In this document: positions 35,701 to 45,574 of the stretch, piece by piece
Layout of the letters: the number at the start of each line of letters is the position of its first letter
How positions within the stretch are numbered: the stretch's first letter is position 1
NCBI GenBank assembly: GCA_018340375.1
Contig: JAFFJZ010000002.1
Location: 27,608,001-27,672,000 of the forward strand
Source of the DNA: Gonatopus flavifemur
Lineage: Eukaryota > Arthropoda > Insecta > Hymenoptera > Dryinidae
Length of the DNA stretch: 64,000 nucleotides
Direction of reading: 5' to 3'
Made by a program: the position numbers and the translations under genes
The notes under the pieces: model-generated
Databases searched by the model: none
Told to the model about the DNA's origin: nothing
The model's input: the letters and a program-made list of their open reading frames with translations, nothing else

Positions 35701-38700
35701 TTAGAAAGATCGATTTAAGAGCGGTTATTTCTATCACATAAGCGGAATTATTATAGGAATAATTTCATCAGTTTTGTTGAATGAGTTCCACGGTTCATTG
35801 ATTTCTTTGAATTCACGTGATATGAGAATCAGGGGTGAAGTATTTATTTGATGTCTCAGATGATGCAAACAGGAGATAAAATTGAAAGTGACGATGGAGT
35901 TGACAGATTCAATTCACCTTAAGATCTTCTTGGTTTAAATCTTTTGTGTCTACATATGGATGTGTTAGCTCCGAATCGAAGAATGGATATCTCAACACAT
36001 GAACTATATAACGGTTTGATTTATTTTATCCATAAACTGTACTCACACTGAAAGAAAAAAATTTCTGGGAACAATAAAATATTCAGTTGAATAGCCATAG
36101 AATATTCAATTGATTTGAATCTGATTGATAAGTTCTATCGAATCGATTGGATATCCGTTTTCATTGGTAAAATATTTTATAGCATAATCAATATTTGTTC
36201 GAATAAATATTCAATTTAGTCAATGGAAGTTTATTCAAATGAATTAATTATTCTATGGCAACTACAGCAACTTAATATTTTATTGTTCCTGGAAATTTTT
36301 CCTCTTCGTGCAGATATTTTTGATGCTTCAAGTTGCAAGGTACTCGGAAAAGAGAATGGAGAAATTTACTGTATAAGATGACAACACGTCGCTGCGAGTC
36401 TTCAAACGGAAATGTTTACAAAATGTATTGTCAAGTAATTAACATCATAAAACAGGAGTACATGTTTCTCTTATGATGTGAATTATTTGACAATTGTTCT
36501 GTAAAAATTTCTTTTTGAAGACTCGAAGCGATGCGTTGGAATTCTACACGGTGAAGTTCTACACTTTCTTTTTTCCGTGTATTTCTGATGGAAACATTTC
36601 TCCAGGGCATATTTTATGGATCAACTCCAACCAAAAAGTTAGTTTCCTACAAAAAAACGGTTAGTGTAATGACACGTTCCGAATATAACTTATATTGTAT
36701 CGCTTATATGGAATTATATAAAAATTCACGGAAAAAAATATCAAGCTATGGTAGTTAAAATCTAGCTGATACAGCCAAACATTTTTTTCCATGTTATACT
36801 TAATTTTTACAATCTTTTCTTCTTAGTTCAGAATTTCCTCTTTTTTCTGGAACTTAGGTATCCAATGATTCGGTTAATTCCAGATTTATTTCAGAAATTT
36901 TGAGTGAAGAGATCTTGAGGAAATTTCAGAGGTGTTCGAAGAACTGCCATAATTGTCAAAAATTTTGAACAATATTCAGAAATACCTAAAATAATTTTCA
37001 ATCAATAAACGTGTCCGATACGCTAGAATTTTTCAGAATCGAATAGAGGAATTCACTCAATCGCAACCTGCTTCAAAAATCCGATTCAACCTTATTAACT
37101 CATCAATCAGTATGAATCAGATTTTTGTCTGAGAATTTTCCTATTTGATCTCACTCAAATATAATTGGTTTGAATAGGAAATTTCTACTCAATGGGATAT
37201 AATCAGTAAATTCCAATGTATAAATGATTCGAATTTCAGTAAAAAATTCCTATTCAAACCGATTAAATTTGAATAAGATCAAATAGGAAAATTTTCAGAC
37301 AAAAATCTGATTCATACTGATCGACTGGTTAATAGGTTGGAATCGGATCTTTCAAGAAAGGCATCCAAACGATAAATGAGTCCCTAAGCTTTAATTGAAT
37401 CAAGAGAATTTTGTTTGCCGCGACTAGAAAATACATTTTGCATCACTAATTTCATATAAGTAGACTTTTATTTTGACAAGTGGAATTTTGTGATTCCGGT
37501 AACAAATAATGTAGAACGGCTAACGACATTATTAGAGACCGGATTATATGCAACAAAAAAAGTGCGAAATATGCAGGAAAATATCTCTAAATATGCAGTA
37601 AAACATAAAAAATATGCAGTAACAAATCAAAAGAACTTCAACAAGTTTTGACACATGGAAAATTCAAAATATGGAAGTTGTGTATGGATTATCTTGGTTA
37701 AAAAATCCCACCAATTCCTATTGAAAGTGCAACACTCGGATTCAAACCTAATAGGTATTAATCAGCGTTGACTGGGATCCTGCACGTTCAATTGGAATCA
37801 ATAAGATTTTTTTATCAGGGTACAGCAAGATTTGTCCGAATTGAAGGATCATCAAATGCTTTCTACTTCGTTGATTCAAAAGTTCCGACAGTTTCAATAT
37901 TTTTCTCGAATTTGATGGCAGTACGGTGAAGGGTGAAAAATAAATTGTCACAGTTGCATTCATTTCCCAGCCAGCACCAAATGATCAATTTGAATTCTTA
38001 AAAGATCATGAAGACTTCTTGAAGACTTCTCAAACAGTCCCCGTTATGCGACTAACAATGAGTTCAATATGAATCTATATGAGTTCAAATGAACTCTTAA
38101 TGAACAACTTTAATGATCAGAAAGAATTCATATCGAGACTACATAATGGATTCTTTCTGAACATTAAGTTCTTCATCAAGAGTTCATTTTGAATGCACTG
38201 TATTCACATTGAACTCATTGTTAGTCGCATAACGGGAGCTCTTTGCGGGAGCTTTGGTGCTGTCTGGGTTGATATCAACACGTATTTTCCCCAAATATGA
38301 TTCATTGAGCTTCAATAAAAATCAATCTGACGTCAATAAATTATCATCTTTGCGCGAAATGAATATATATTTTAGTATACGTGATTAAATATTCATTGAT
38401 TACAAATAATTCTCCAAAAATTTAAAATGTTTTTTGTTAAAAATACAATTTTTTTCTCTAAAATTATTAGACATATGCAATTTAAAACAGACAATTACCG
38501 AAATATGCAAAAAGTGTGAATATAGATGAAATATGCAATCTTCATATGCAAATATGCATTTGCATATAATCCGGTCACTAGACATTATAATGGAAACAAT
38601 ATTGTCATTCATAATTCACCTCCAATGTTGAGAAATTGAAACAGAATTATTTTCCATCATATAAATTTTTGCCATAATGAAGATATTTTTCCCTCCATTA

Positions 38701-39066
38701 CCAATAATCGAAGTTCGTCCTTTCGCGTATACTAAGATCCATATAATCACAATAACTCTCATTTTATAATACTTTTCATTCCGGTTCAATATCCTACCAT
38801 ACTATGCGTCAAAGGTATAAAAAATTTATATACGCTTTTGTTTTCAAGGACCTATTATGGGTGGTGAACTCGTCAGGACCATCGGATTCGGTTGGGTCAT
38901 GAGAATCATTGGTCTAGCAAACATCATTTACTGCCCGCTATTGATATACTTATCTTTGGAGAGAAGAAAATTACTGGAACAAATGAATGGAAAAAACTCT
39001 CATCAGAAATTTGGAAGATCGAACTCTGCGTACCAAAGATTTGAAGATTCGGACGATGATCTGTGA
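26619..39066 (+). CDS. prt: SLC18-family vesicular amine transporter (portabella/VMAT-like), seven exons
   Basis: Exons 26619-26712, 29328-29540, 32006-32272, 32345-32385, 34346-34492, 35228-35549 and 38849-39066 sum to 1,302 nt (433 aa plus stop) with GT/AG borders and matching phases throughout. It is a 12-TM major facilitator expected to exchange vesicular protons for an amine in synaptic or secretory vesicles. Hallmarks: TM1 LFLDNVLLTVVVPIIPDYL with the conserved Asp; a glycosylation sequon NTT in a shortened lumenal loop; NPAVG and GYTRPLLLGN; LARSIQGISSACIGVSGM; LGVLLGYPIG and GKTAPF; ILEPCLPIWL; KWQLGTVFIP; TM10 GIGVADAALVPLLASLVD with its Asp; then YSIQQVAVSLAYSLGP where VMAT/VAChT have an Asp in place of the first Q. 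GELVRTIGFGWVMRIIG near the end fits the family. Substitution of that Asp and the short loop argue for portabella rather than VMAT or VAChT; orthology needs a tree. Confidence 0.88.
27041..27937. other. SLC18 intron 1, first part
   Basis: AT-rich. CCCAGATGGCATTTAAG at 26865 with a possible partner CTTGCTGCTATCTG near 27033 hints at one more degraded CCC-class MITE; otherwise nothing recognised. Confidence 0.4.
27938..28525. mobile_element. CCC-class MITE, word GGTAGCGCT, TSD TG
   Basis: Ends CCCAGCCAACAAAATCAAGG and inverse CTTTGCTGGCTGGG, flanked by TG on both sides. GGTAGCGCTTCC, GGTAGTGCTACG, GGTGCTACC recur. Contains the nested element 28153-28423. Confidence 0.75.
28153..28423. mobile_element. 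Nested CCC-class MITE, TSD AT
   Basis: Ends CCCGTGTGGGAAAACCTAG and inverse GTTTTTCCACGTGGG, flanked by AT. AGTCTGGCAGAA and inverse TTCTGCCAGACT place it with the 13201-13871 family. Confidence 0.8.
28553..29215. repeat. Degraded AGATGTCT and AGATCT word elements
   Basis: 28553-28715 resembles the right arm of the CCCATACAGC family. From about 28740 GATC-containing words (AGATCTATTT, GGATCTAAG, CCGATCTACC) recur as in 43065-43454, interrupted near 28870-29040 by unrelated sequence. Confidence 0.55.
29328..29540 (+). CDS. prt: SLC18-like exon 2
   Basis: Acceptor ATTTTCCAG; encodes PIIPDYLCTIEGNTT, an acidic lumenal loop and TM2 with NPAVGTFTGTIGY. Donor CTTGT|GTAAGT, phase 1. Confidence 0.85.
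29813..30095. mobile_element. CCC-class foldback MITE, TSD AG
   Basis: Ends CCCAATGAACATTATGAGGA and exact inverse, flanked by AG. Arms of about 130 bp with GAGCTCTTAAAGAGATCTT-type words; the centre inverts CACTTTATGTTATCTT. Lies in SLC18 intron 2. Confidence 0.85.
30246..30722. mobile_element. TIR element with G-runs
   Basis: GGAGTCGTCTATAAACTAGG at the left and the inverse of GGGGCCGTCCATAAACTACG at the right; both arms carry long poly-G tracts (about 30329-30343 and 30661-30679). Confidence 0.65.
30723..31447. other. SLC18 intron 2, middle part
   Basis: GGGCCTCGCGAGAATCTCGC and GGGCCTAGCGAGTGC words near 31018-31110 suggest another word-type remnant; ends not found. Confidence 0.4.
31448..31545. 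repeat. Hairpin with CATAACGTAAC arms
   Basis: CCAGTCAATACATAACGTAAC and its inverse GTTACGTTATGTATTCGCTGG bound a 55-bp loop. Confidence 0.7.
31546..32005. other. SLC18 intron 2, last part
   Basis: C-run near 31626 and G-run near 31767 may be the inner arms of a degraded repeat starting GCAGGGGCGGATTC (31299); the intron ends ACTTTTCCACAG. Confidence 0.4.
32006..32272 (+). CDS. prt: SLC18-like exon 3
   Basis: FAFGRTYEVLFLARSIQGIS through KTAPFLLISTFIVILL. The donor TTTTGT|GTACGT gives a 72-nt intron; reading through it ends in a stop after 16 codons. Confidence 0.88.
32345..32385 (+). CDS. prt: SLC18-like micro-exon 4
   Basis: 41 nt encoding IQIFTLNVQTDVE, matching the QLFVLQP region of VMATs. 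Donor GAA|GTAGGT keeps phase 0; a donor four bases downstream would bring a stop in the next exon. Confidence 0.7.
32386..32967. other. SLC18 intron 4, first part
   Basis: AT-rich. TGCACGGAGAGAAATGG at 32437 and CACTGGGAGAAAAAATAAC at 32741 look like stranded CAC-class ends; AATATTTAA/ATTGATTTGAA words lie between, possibly one degraded MITE. Confidence 0.4.
32968..33196. mobile_element. CAC-class MITE, word CAAGAAATTTCTTG
   Basis: Ends CACAGACAGAAATAATTACT and inverse AGTAATTATTTCTCTCAGTG, flanked by direct CA. TTCTTG/CAAGAA words throughout. Confidence 0.8.
33197..33653. other. SLC18 intron 4, middle, nothing recognised
   Basis: No feature identified. Confidence 0.5.
33654..33937. mobile_element. 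GC-rich TIR element
   Basis: ATGTTGGAAATTCCCGGATC and inverse CCGGGAATTTTCAACAGGG at the ends; the interior is GC-rich with GGTCC, CGACC and AGGACCT words. TSD not recognised. Confidence 0.65.
34346..34492 (+). CDS. prt: SLC18-like exon 5
   Basis: 49 codons, phase 0, QNSNGTNWMHLLSNPHILII to PCLPIWLRTHIKPK. A second sequon (NGT) precedes the TM. Confidence 0.85.
34782..34889. mobile_element. 108-bp CCC-class MITE
   Basis: Ends CCCGAGTAGAAATGC and inverse GGGAAATTTCTACCTGGG, flanked by TA. CAGGCCCTGG/CTGGGCCAGG words. Confidence 0.75.
35228..35549 (+). CDS. prt: SLC18-like exon 6
   Basis: KWQLGTVFIPDSVGYLVG through YSIQQVAVSLAYSL; covers roughly TM7 to TM11. Acceptor TTCGTTACAG, donor TCTCG|GTACGA. 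Confidence 0.9.
36046..36310. mobile_element. CAC-class MITE, word ATTCAATTGA
   Basis: Ends CACTGAAAGAAAAAAATTTC and inverse GAAATTTTTCCTCTTCGTG, flanked by direct CA. ATATTCAATTGATTTGAA, AATAAATATTCAATT and ATTCAAATGAATTAATT words. Confidence 0.8.
36367..36555. repeat. Foldback with CGAGTCTTCAAA arms
   Basis: AACACGTCGCTGCGAGTCTT and the inverse AAGACTCGAAGCGATGCGTT; ATTAACATCATAA/TTATGATGTGAATT close the loop. Confidence 0.7.
37068..37362. repeat. Foldback with TCCGATTC arms
   Basis: AAAATCCGATTCAACCTTATTAA at the left (with CAGTATGAATCAGATTTTTG following) is inverted at the right up to 37357. GAATAGGAAATTT words in the loop. Confidence 0.75.
37966..38268. mobile_element. CCC-class MITE, word GAGTTCA, TSD TT
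   Basis: Ends CCCAGCCAGCACCAAATG and inverse CTTTGGTGCTGTCTGGG, flanked by TT. GTTATGCGACTAACAATGAG and its inverse bound a set of GAGTTCA/TGAACTC words. Confidence 0.85.
38849..39066 (+). CDS. prt: SLC18-like exon 7 and stop
   Basis: GPIMGGELVRTIGFGWVM, TM12, then a basic/acidic C-tail ending YQRFEDSDDDL with TGA at 39064-39066. No dileucine-type motif of the EEKMAIL kind is visible. Confidence 0.88.
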
Positions 39067-39322
39067 TAGACAAGAAGTTTCTTCTCATATCATGCATTCC
39101 TCAAATCCCTCCTCCTCATCGTCATCTTTCACAAATTGAGAAAATAATTATTCAACTTGTCAATACATCATGTGTTCTTCATATTGAATGTTGATATCGC
39201 ACGTTTAAAAAAATAACATTATACCGATCTTTGATCGGTACTTTAATAGTGAAACAAAAAGGCATTAATTTTGAGAGTTCATCAAAACACTTATGATGTA
39301 ATACAAGTTAACTAAGGTTTGA

Positions 39323-39328
39323 AATAAA
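39323..39328 (+). terminator. prt: Candidate polyadenylation signal of the SLC18-like gene
   Basis: AATAAA 257 bp past the stop codon, the first clean hexamer downstream. Confidence 0.5.
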
Positions 39329-39504
39329 CGCAGACATCTAATTCCAGGTTCTTTGACGTTTGATCACAAATAAATTCTTATTCGCAGGGTATATTACAGG
39401 GATGGGCACCCTCAATTACTTGAAATACATGTTTTCAGGAGGGTTTTGTGAGAAAATGTGAGTATAATGTACCATTGTAACACTCACACTCTAAGGAGTC
39501 CGAC

Positions 39505-39627
39505 TGAATATCGCTGCATCTTAATTGAGAAATTTACTGCAATTCAGTCCAACCCATTGTGTCAGCATTTGTTTTCAGCGCTTAATTTCAGCTGGAACAG
39601 GGCTGGTTTTGGCTGCATCGTAAAATG
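39505..39627 (+). repeat. Dispersed repeat, copy 2
   Basis: Same order of blocks as at 21008-21122 (CTGCATCTT, AATTCAGTCC, CAGCATTTGTTTTCAGCGCTT, GGGCTGGTTTTGGCTGCATC), with gaps. Confidence 0.55.
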
Positions 39628-40510
39628 CATTTATATGCAGAATCAAAGCAAGTTTTACTCTTTGCTTGTAGACTGTTTGAAATTGTGCTCTAATCTTCAA
39701 ACGCGTTTTTCTCGAAACTGCTTTTTTTGAAACGGTTGACATGATATCTCAAGTTCTACTCGATCAATCAATTTACTTGAAATTTGACACAGAGTTCCTT
39801 TATACATCGCAGTTTCGTACTACGAGGAATTTTTTGAGAAATCTCTCCATTCTTTTTCCTCTAAATCCCAAAGGTCGAAAAAAATCAAGGAAAAAACGTA
39901 ACTTTTTTTAAACCGCCGCCATTTTGTGAACAAAAATTTTGTTCCAAAAAAACTCTTCGTAGTGCGATAGCTACATCCTTCTTCAGGAATTCACGAAAAA
40001 AATATTTTTCAGATCCCTAGGTGGACTGGAATCCTGCACACCAGGTCACGACAATTTTTTATGAGCCCCTACTTTTGCCGCTCTGCAGTTTTCTCAATTT
40101 TGATTTTTTTCCTAATGTTCCTAATGTTTTATCATCTTAAAATGTCAATGAATAACTATTAACTAGTGAAGGGATGGATGGTGAAAATATTTATTGGATT
40201 ATTTTTAGGGCGTCCCAAAAAACATCAAAAATCCGGGTGTCTAAACCAGAATACCCCCTTAAAATCTTTATTTTAAATTCACTTAGAGTACAAAAAGAAG
40301 GCAGGAGCATTAACAAAGAACAATATATTCTGAGAAGTTCCACAATTTATTGAAAATCAGCGCCAGATCATGACATTGCTATGTAGAGAGTGATATTTTA
40401 AGAACATTAAGGAAAGTATTTTGGACAGATCATATTTGAAAGATCTGACCAGCGTTCCAAGGCTAATATCTTCTCAACTTGTTATCTTTTTTCCAGAGCA
40501 TGTATCACGT
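39628..40510. other. Intergenic; one MITE-end relic
   Basis: AAGTTCCACAATTTATTGAA and ATCAGCGCCAGATCATGAC (40337-40375) resemble the terminal arm of the MITE at 49140-50700. Otherwise nothing recognised. Confidence 0.4.
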
Positions 40511-40735
40511 TCATCCCACTAATGCATTCTGAGAAGTCACAGATACTCGTTTCAATCCTCTTCGACTATCCTTGCTGGACACGTACAATCTTTTTACATC
40601 GACTCTTGGATGAACTATACCATGCATTGTCAATACCTTCTCCTGCTCTTCCCATCTAACTCCACTCCTCTCACCCAACTTTTCCGAAGCTGTACTCGAA
40701 CACCGGCACAGCTAGACTCCGAATAGTCGCTAACT
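40511..40735 (-). pseudogene. Non-LTR retrotransposon RT C-terminal relic
   Basis: On the minus strand IRSLAVPVFEYSFGKVG is followed, after a frame change, by WEEQEKVLTMHGIVHPRVDV and KRLYVSSKDSRRGLKRV. AxPVLxYSFG and HPRxxVxRLYxxRKxGGRGL are the well-known pair of motifs C-terminal to the RT domain in several non-LTR elements. A stop and frameshift disable it; upstream RT motifs were not found. Confidence 0.6.
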
Positions 40736-41330
40736 TATTCTCAGACGTTGAGCTTGTCTTCGACACGTTTCAAGCGTGGTCGCAGCTCTCGGATCTTCGT
40801 CTATGCCCATAGGCATCTCTTCGCTCTTCTATGCTTCAATGTCTTCGTAACTTCTGGTTTGTCTACTCAACAACACTTTCACACATTGTTCAAACTAAAT
40901 TTCATTAGGATGGGGTTGCTGAATTTTTTCACTATCCACATTTTTCGACAGTATTAAAATTATTAGTATTTTGGTTATAAAAGTTGTATGAATAATTGAA
41001 TAATAATTTGTGGAGATTTCTAGATGTTTTATTGCGATAATGATGAAGATAGACCGAAAATATACTGCTTTTGAATGGGAATTAATCATTGCATATACTA
41101 TATTCCAACTTCAAGGCGTTTGAGAATCACCGAGCAATCATTCATTACTGTATTTTCTTTGAAACAAGACATGAGAGTGCAAGCCAAATTTTCAGGAAGT
41201 GGAGAAAATAAGGACTGTTTTAATGTGAAGTTGCAGTATAGGATGACATACTATAGTAGTAGTGACACCTACAGGTGTTTCAGAATTCATCATTCGGATT
41301 TTTGTGCCCTGGTTAAAAAAACCCATTGAT
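40736..41330. other. Intergenic, nothing recognised
   Basis: May contain more of the degraded non-LTR element up to about 40880; no motif readable. Confidence 0.4.
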
Positions 41331-42270
41331 TCACGCCAAATCTCATTCAATCTTGCACAATATTCCGACCAAATCCTATTCAACCATTTTCAATGAGATT
41401 TAATCAGATCAGTTTATTTTTTCAATGTGATTCTGATTAAATCTTGCCAAATCTGATTGAATCTTGCACAATATTCTGACCAAATCCCATTGAATTTCAT
41501 TTTGTCGGATTCTACGGATTGTTTAAGCAGGGTGGTGTATTCTGCAGCCAAAATGCAATAATTTTCTGTTTGAAAAGACATTTTTTGGAGGCTTAGTTTT
41601 TGAGCTGTGAGCATTTCTAGATTTTTCTTACAAATCAAAATAACTCAAAAGCATTGTGTTCTACATTCTTGACCCTAACATTATTCCCTAAGTTGGAATC
41701 CGCCGGATCTCTTGAAGAAAAATATGAATTTCCCTATCATTTTTTGTTTCGAAGCTGCAGCGATTAGAAATTTTTTGGCTTTTAGCCAATCAGAATACAA
41801 CAACTTTGAATGACTATAGCAAAGACTCCGAAACAAAGAATGATAGGATACTTGAATTTTTTCCCAGAGATTTCCAATCTGTTAAGGTATTTAGATTCAA
41901 AAAAAATTCTAACAATGCTCATAGCTCAAAAACTGCAAAATACACCACAAATAGTTCGCCACAAGCGATTGGACTACTTCCCCGTAAAGGACTTTCGAAT
42001 AACTTGTTGCAAACGATATCCCCTAGAACCCTGAATCTGATCACGTCCTCAACCCTTTGATATTTTGAAAACGACCGACGTTGAGGCCAAGAATGATGAA
42101 GATTTGGAGGTTCCCAAAAGGGAGAACAATATCGTCGAGGAGAAAAAATATAATAAACCATATGATAGGCTACTCGAAGTCTGTGCCCATGGAGACCCAC
42201 GAATCTGTCCCTTGGGAGCCTAAACCTGATCACGTTTTCCACCCTCTGTCCATCTGACATCTCGAAAAGA
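41331..42270. repeat. Degraded repeat tracts
   Basis: CCAAATCTGATTGAATCTTG and CAAATCTCATTCAATCTTG recur at 41336-41500 (word-type remnant). From 41960 to 42260 two direct, diverged units share GATCACGT...TCAACCCTTTG/TCCACCCTCTG and CTACTTCCCC/CTACTCGAAG segments. Confidence 0.4.
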
Positions 42271-43064
42271 ATTGATAAACAAGAGGATCAATTCTCTCAA
42301 TCCCCAATGCCAGTGGAATATAAGTCGAATGTCTTAGCTTCTTTTCTTAATCCCACTTCTGATCTCTTTTCTATGAGGGAGATATTCATTTTCGATTCTG
42401 TTGCACATTGTAAAAAATGTATAGCAAGTTTTACTCCACACAAATGGTGGATTTCGTCTCCTGAGTACATGAACTTGTTTCTTTTTCTTATCAGAAGTAA
42501 GGGATCTAAAAATGAAGAAAAAGTTCATCAAATTAAGGTGGAGATCATGGTGGGTGGTTCGTTATCCATGAAGGAATCCTGCTGCCATCATGTTTTAGAA
42601 AACTTTTTGGTATTTGATGGTTATGGAATGTTATTATTCCAACGAATTATTGCGAAATACTAGAGAAATGAAAAATACTGCCCTCAAGGGCACTCGAGCA
42701 CCAAAAGAAGCGAGTCAAATTTTGCGCAAACCTTGTTCATAAATTAGGCATTAAACTTCAATTTGAAGTGAATAACTACAAAATCCACGACTAGGATTAG
42801 ACTTTAGATATAAATTTCAGTCCTCTACTGATTTTCTGGCAATTATAAGAGGATTTGGAGAGTAATAACCTTCAGCTGTCAAAAGTTCTTTGTAATCACA
42901 TCTCCCAATATCTGCTAACCATCAAGAAACCCAAATTTGTATTCAGAGTTCAATCTCAGGTCTTATTGATTCCAAACTTCGAATTCATCAAGTAATTTAT
43001 GGAAAAAGTTGGCGCAAAATTTTACCGCTTCCCTTGATGCTTGAGTACCCTTAATTTGTCTTCA
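42271..43064. other. Intergenic with an unassigned 118-codon frame
   Basis: An open frame at 42307-42663 (+) starts MPVEYKSNVLASF; I recognise no domain and see no splice or regulatory context, so it is not called a gene. Confidence 0.4.
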
Positions 43065-43454
43065 CCCGAGAAAAAATTAATTAGATCTAATTGGATCTGT
43101 TTTGATCAAAAACATGGAATGCAGTAGATCTGCTGAGATCTGAATGCTGGTATCCATTTGGATAACAATAGATCTATTTCGATCCAAGTAGATCTACGTG
43201 GATCAGAATGAAAAAAGCTGTGAACTGACCTAGATCAATTTGGATCTGAATGGATCAATTTAGATCTGGACGGATCTATTCACATCTACAGAGATCTAAA
43301 TACAAAAGAAGCTTTGATTTGTGCTGTGATCTGCGTAGATCTATTTATATCTATTTAGATCCAGGGAGATCTACCGCATTCCATTTTTTTGGATCTAAAA
43401 AGATCAAATTAGATCTCATTAGATCTCTTTAGATCTAATCCACTTTTTCTCGGG
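43065..43454. mobile_element. CCC-class MITE saturated with AGATCT/GGATC
   Basis: Ends CCCGAGAAAAAATTAATTAG and inverse CCACTTTTTCTCGGG, flanked by CA. GATC occurs every 10-20 bp along nearly all of its length, mostly as AGATCT, GGATCT or AGATCC. Confidence 0.85.
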
Positions 43455-44013
43455 CAAATTCAACACTATCACCAAAACAAAAGGAAAAAAGCTTGTCATA
43501 ATTCTTCATCAAAATTGGAAGGGAAAATCTATTTCTGAATGATTGAGGAATCGTTGAATTTTCGATATTTTGCACTCAACGTATCGAAAAAGGAAAAAAA
43601 TTGATGAACAAAAGCACGAATTTCCTGTCTTACAGGCAGTTACAGCTCTTTTCTCATTGTATAATATACTATAGGAACTCAACTCAATGTGACATCCTTC
43701 AGAAAATTGAATTAGTAGCCCTAAATTGCTTGGTATCGGCCTGAGGCTATTAACTGCCGCCACGAATATGACAAGCTGTCATAAAGACAAAGTTATCTTG
43801 AAGGGATGCCGTAGAGGAAGCAAAGTTTAAATTTGATTTCCGTGTAATATATTTCAGAACAAAATAGAGTCACGGTAGCAACGCATAACCGCGCACCAGT
43901 GAAATCAGCAGGTGCATTGAAAAGTCGATATACAACAAAATATTGAAGAATCAATAGAATTCAAAATCGATACAATCATTTCATATGAACTGTGAAAAAT
44001 ATGTGTGCTGTAC
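43455..44013. other. Intergenic, nothing recognised
   Basis: No feature identified. Confidence 0.5.
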
Positions 44014-44238
44014 TATACAGAAATTTCTTCTGAAAATTCAGAAAATGTGACTGTAATTTTTTACAGTCGCTTTCTTCTGAATTTTTAGATAAATTTCACT
44101 GAATTTCGGAGCGTATTATGAGAATTCAGTTAAGTTTCTTGAAATTCAGCAAGATTTTACTGAAAACTCAAGAGAAAGTGGTTGTAAAAAATTACAGTCA
44201 CATTTTCTGAATTTTCGGAAGGAATTTTTTTACAGTTT
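44014..44238. mobile_element. Foldback with TTCAGAAAATGTGACTGTAA arms
   Basis: ATTCAGAAAATGTGACTGTA at the left returns inverted at the right; the outer ends resemble a degraded CACTGTAAAAAA terminus. TTCAGTAAAATT/TTCTGAAAATT words. Confidence 0.7.
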
Positions 44239-44513
44239 GATCAATTCCAAGCATTTGAATTGATCAACTTTCTAATTCACTTCATCCATAGGTAAGTAAT
44301 CACGCCACCTTAGACTCAAAAAAGAATTGTGGAAAGTTGCCCAGTACACAGTAAAGAATTTGGCGTCATTTTCCCATAATACACATTTTTCTGTAAAATA
44401 TTGGACACTTTTGTGTATCACCCATACAAGCAAAAATTTTGCTTTGTCTAAAAGATTTTGAGAAATCTAAAAGACATCTAAAAGAGATTTAGGACATTTT
44501 TTAAATTCCTCAA

Positions 44514-45574
44514 CCCGTTCACTGCATCTTTTTTGCTGCTTTTACAAAAAAATTTTCCTACATAAAACTAAAGAAAAGTCATAATTCTAGGACATTTTAA
44601 CGAACTATTTTGGTATTAGGAAACGTTATAACAGGCTGCAATAAACTGTTCACTGCAGTGGACGATGTAGTGGTTTCCGCGTAACTTAAAAATTTTCCTC
44701 AAGTGAAAATACTGAGAAAAAATCATGTTTCCCTCCTCAAATTGATTGCAAACAATCGCAGGAACAGGAGGTACCTTAAAATATCGATACGGCCATTTTC
44801 AACACTATGCTCTGTGAATGTAGATTTGATGAAGTATTGAATTTGTTGATTCGACACAACAAAATGGCCCCAAATATAGATAATAACAAACCAATTTCCG
44901 TACTACCCTAGCAAGTTCATGTTACCTCAATGATACGTGAATGTTACGTTGCAAAATGTTCAATTTGATACTTGAATGATGCGTAAACGATACGCTTAAA
45001 GTATCTTCGATACTAAAAGGATACCCTTGGAAAAGAACTTCATACAGTATCATTGTTACTCAAAAAATACCAAACACTTCTCCTTTGTATTACAATTTAG
45101 ACTTTGTAATTCGCAATTATTGTAAGTGTAATCCACCTAGAAATTCTATGCGTCTAACCGGTCATTCTATTCAACGCGAATTTGTGGTTGAACAATTCTG
45201 GTAGAATTTCCAAACAGCAGACACCCTGTTGAGAGCAATGTTACATTTCCGTATCATATACTGATACGTTACGTTTCATTCTAGTATCCTTGGGGTATCA
45301 TTTTTAACCATATGAAACGTATTATCGAGGTTGCAATTGAGTATAAATACTTCAAGTATACTGCTATGATACCTCAAAGATACGAAACCTCATCGATACC
45401 TGAAATATACCTAAAAGATACGTATCAGGAACTTGCTAGGGTACTGTTATTTTCGTACTCTACAGATGTCGTTTGAAACATATCCATCGCACCGATTAAA
45501 TTGAAAGATCATTGATCATTTTTTTAGCATGATGAATTACGTGTCCACTGTAGTAGATAGATGCAGTCAACGGG
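44514..45574. mobile_element. Nest level 3: piggyBac-type element
   Basis: CCCGTTCACTGCATCT and inverse AGATGCAGTCAACGGG, bordered by TCAA and TTAA (one change from a TTAA duplication). CCC ends with TTAA fit piggyBac-like MITEs. No transposase frame. Confidence 0.65.
44906..45441. mobile_element. Nest level 4: CCC-class MITE, word GATAC
   Basis: CCCTAGCAAGTTC and inverse GAACTTGCTAGGG, flanked by TA. GATACGT, AGTATC, GGTATCAT words recur across the arms. Confidence 0.8.

Noticed and set aside
37735..37790. tRNA B-box on the minus strand (GGTTTGAATCC)
   Set aside because: No A box at a suitable distance and no stem structure.
42307..42663. 118-codon open frame MPVEYKSNVL...
   Set aside because: No domain, no splice or promoter context, no conservation that can be judged; left as unassigned.
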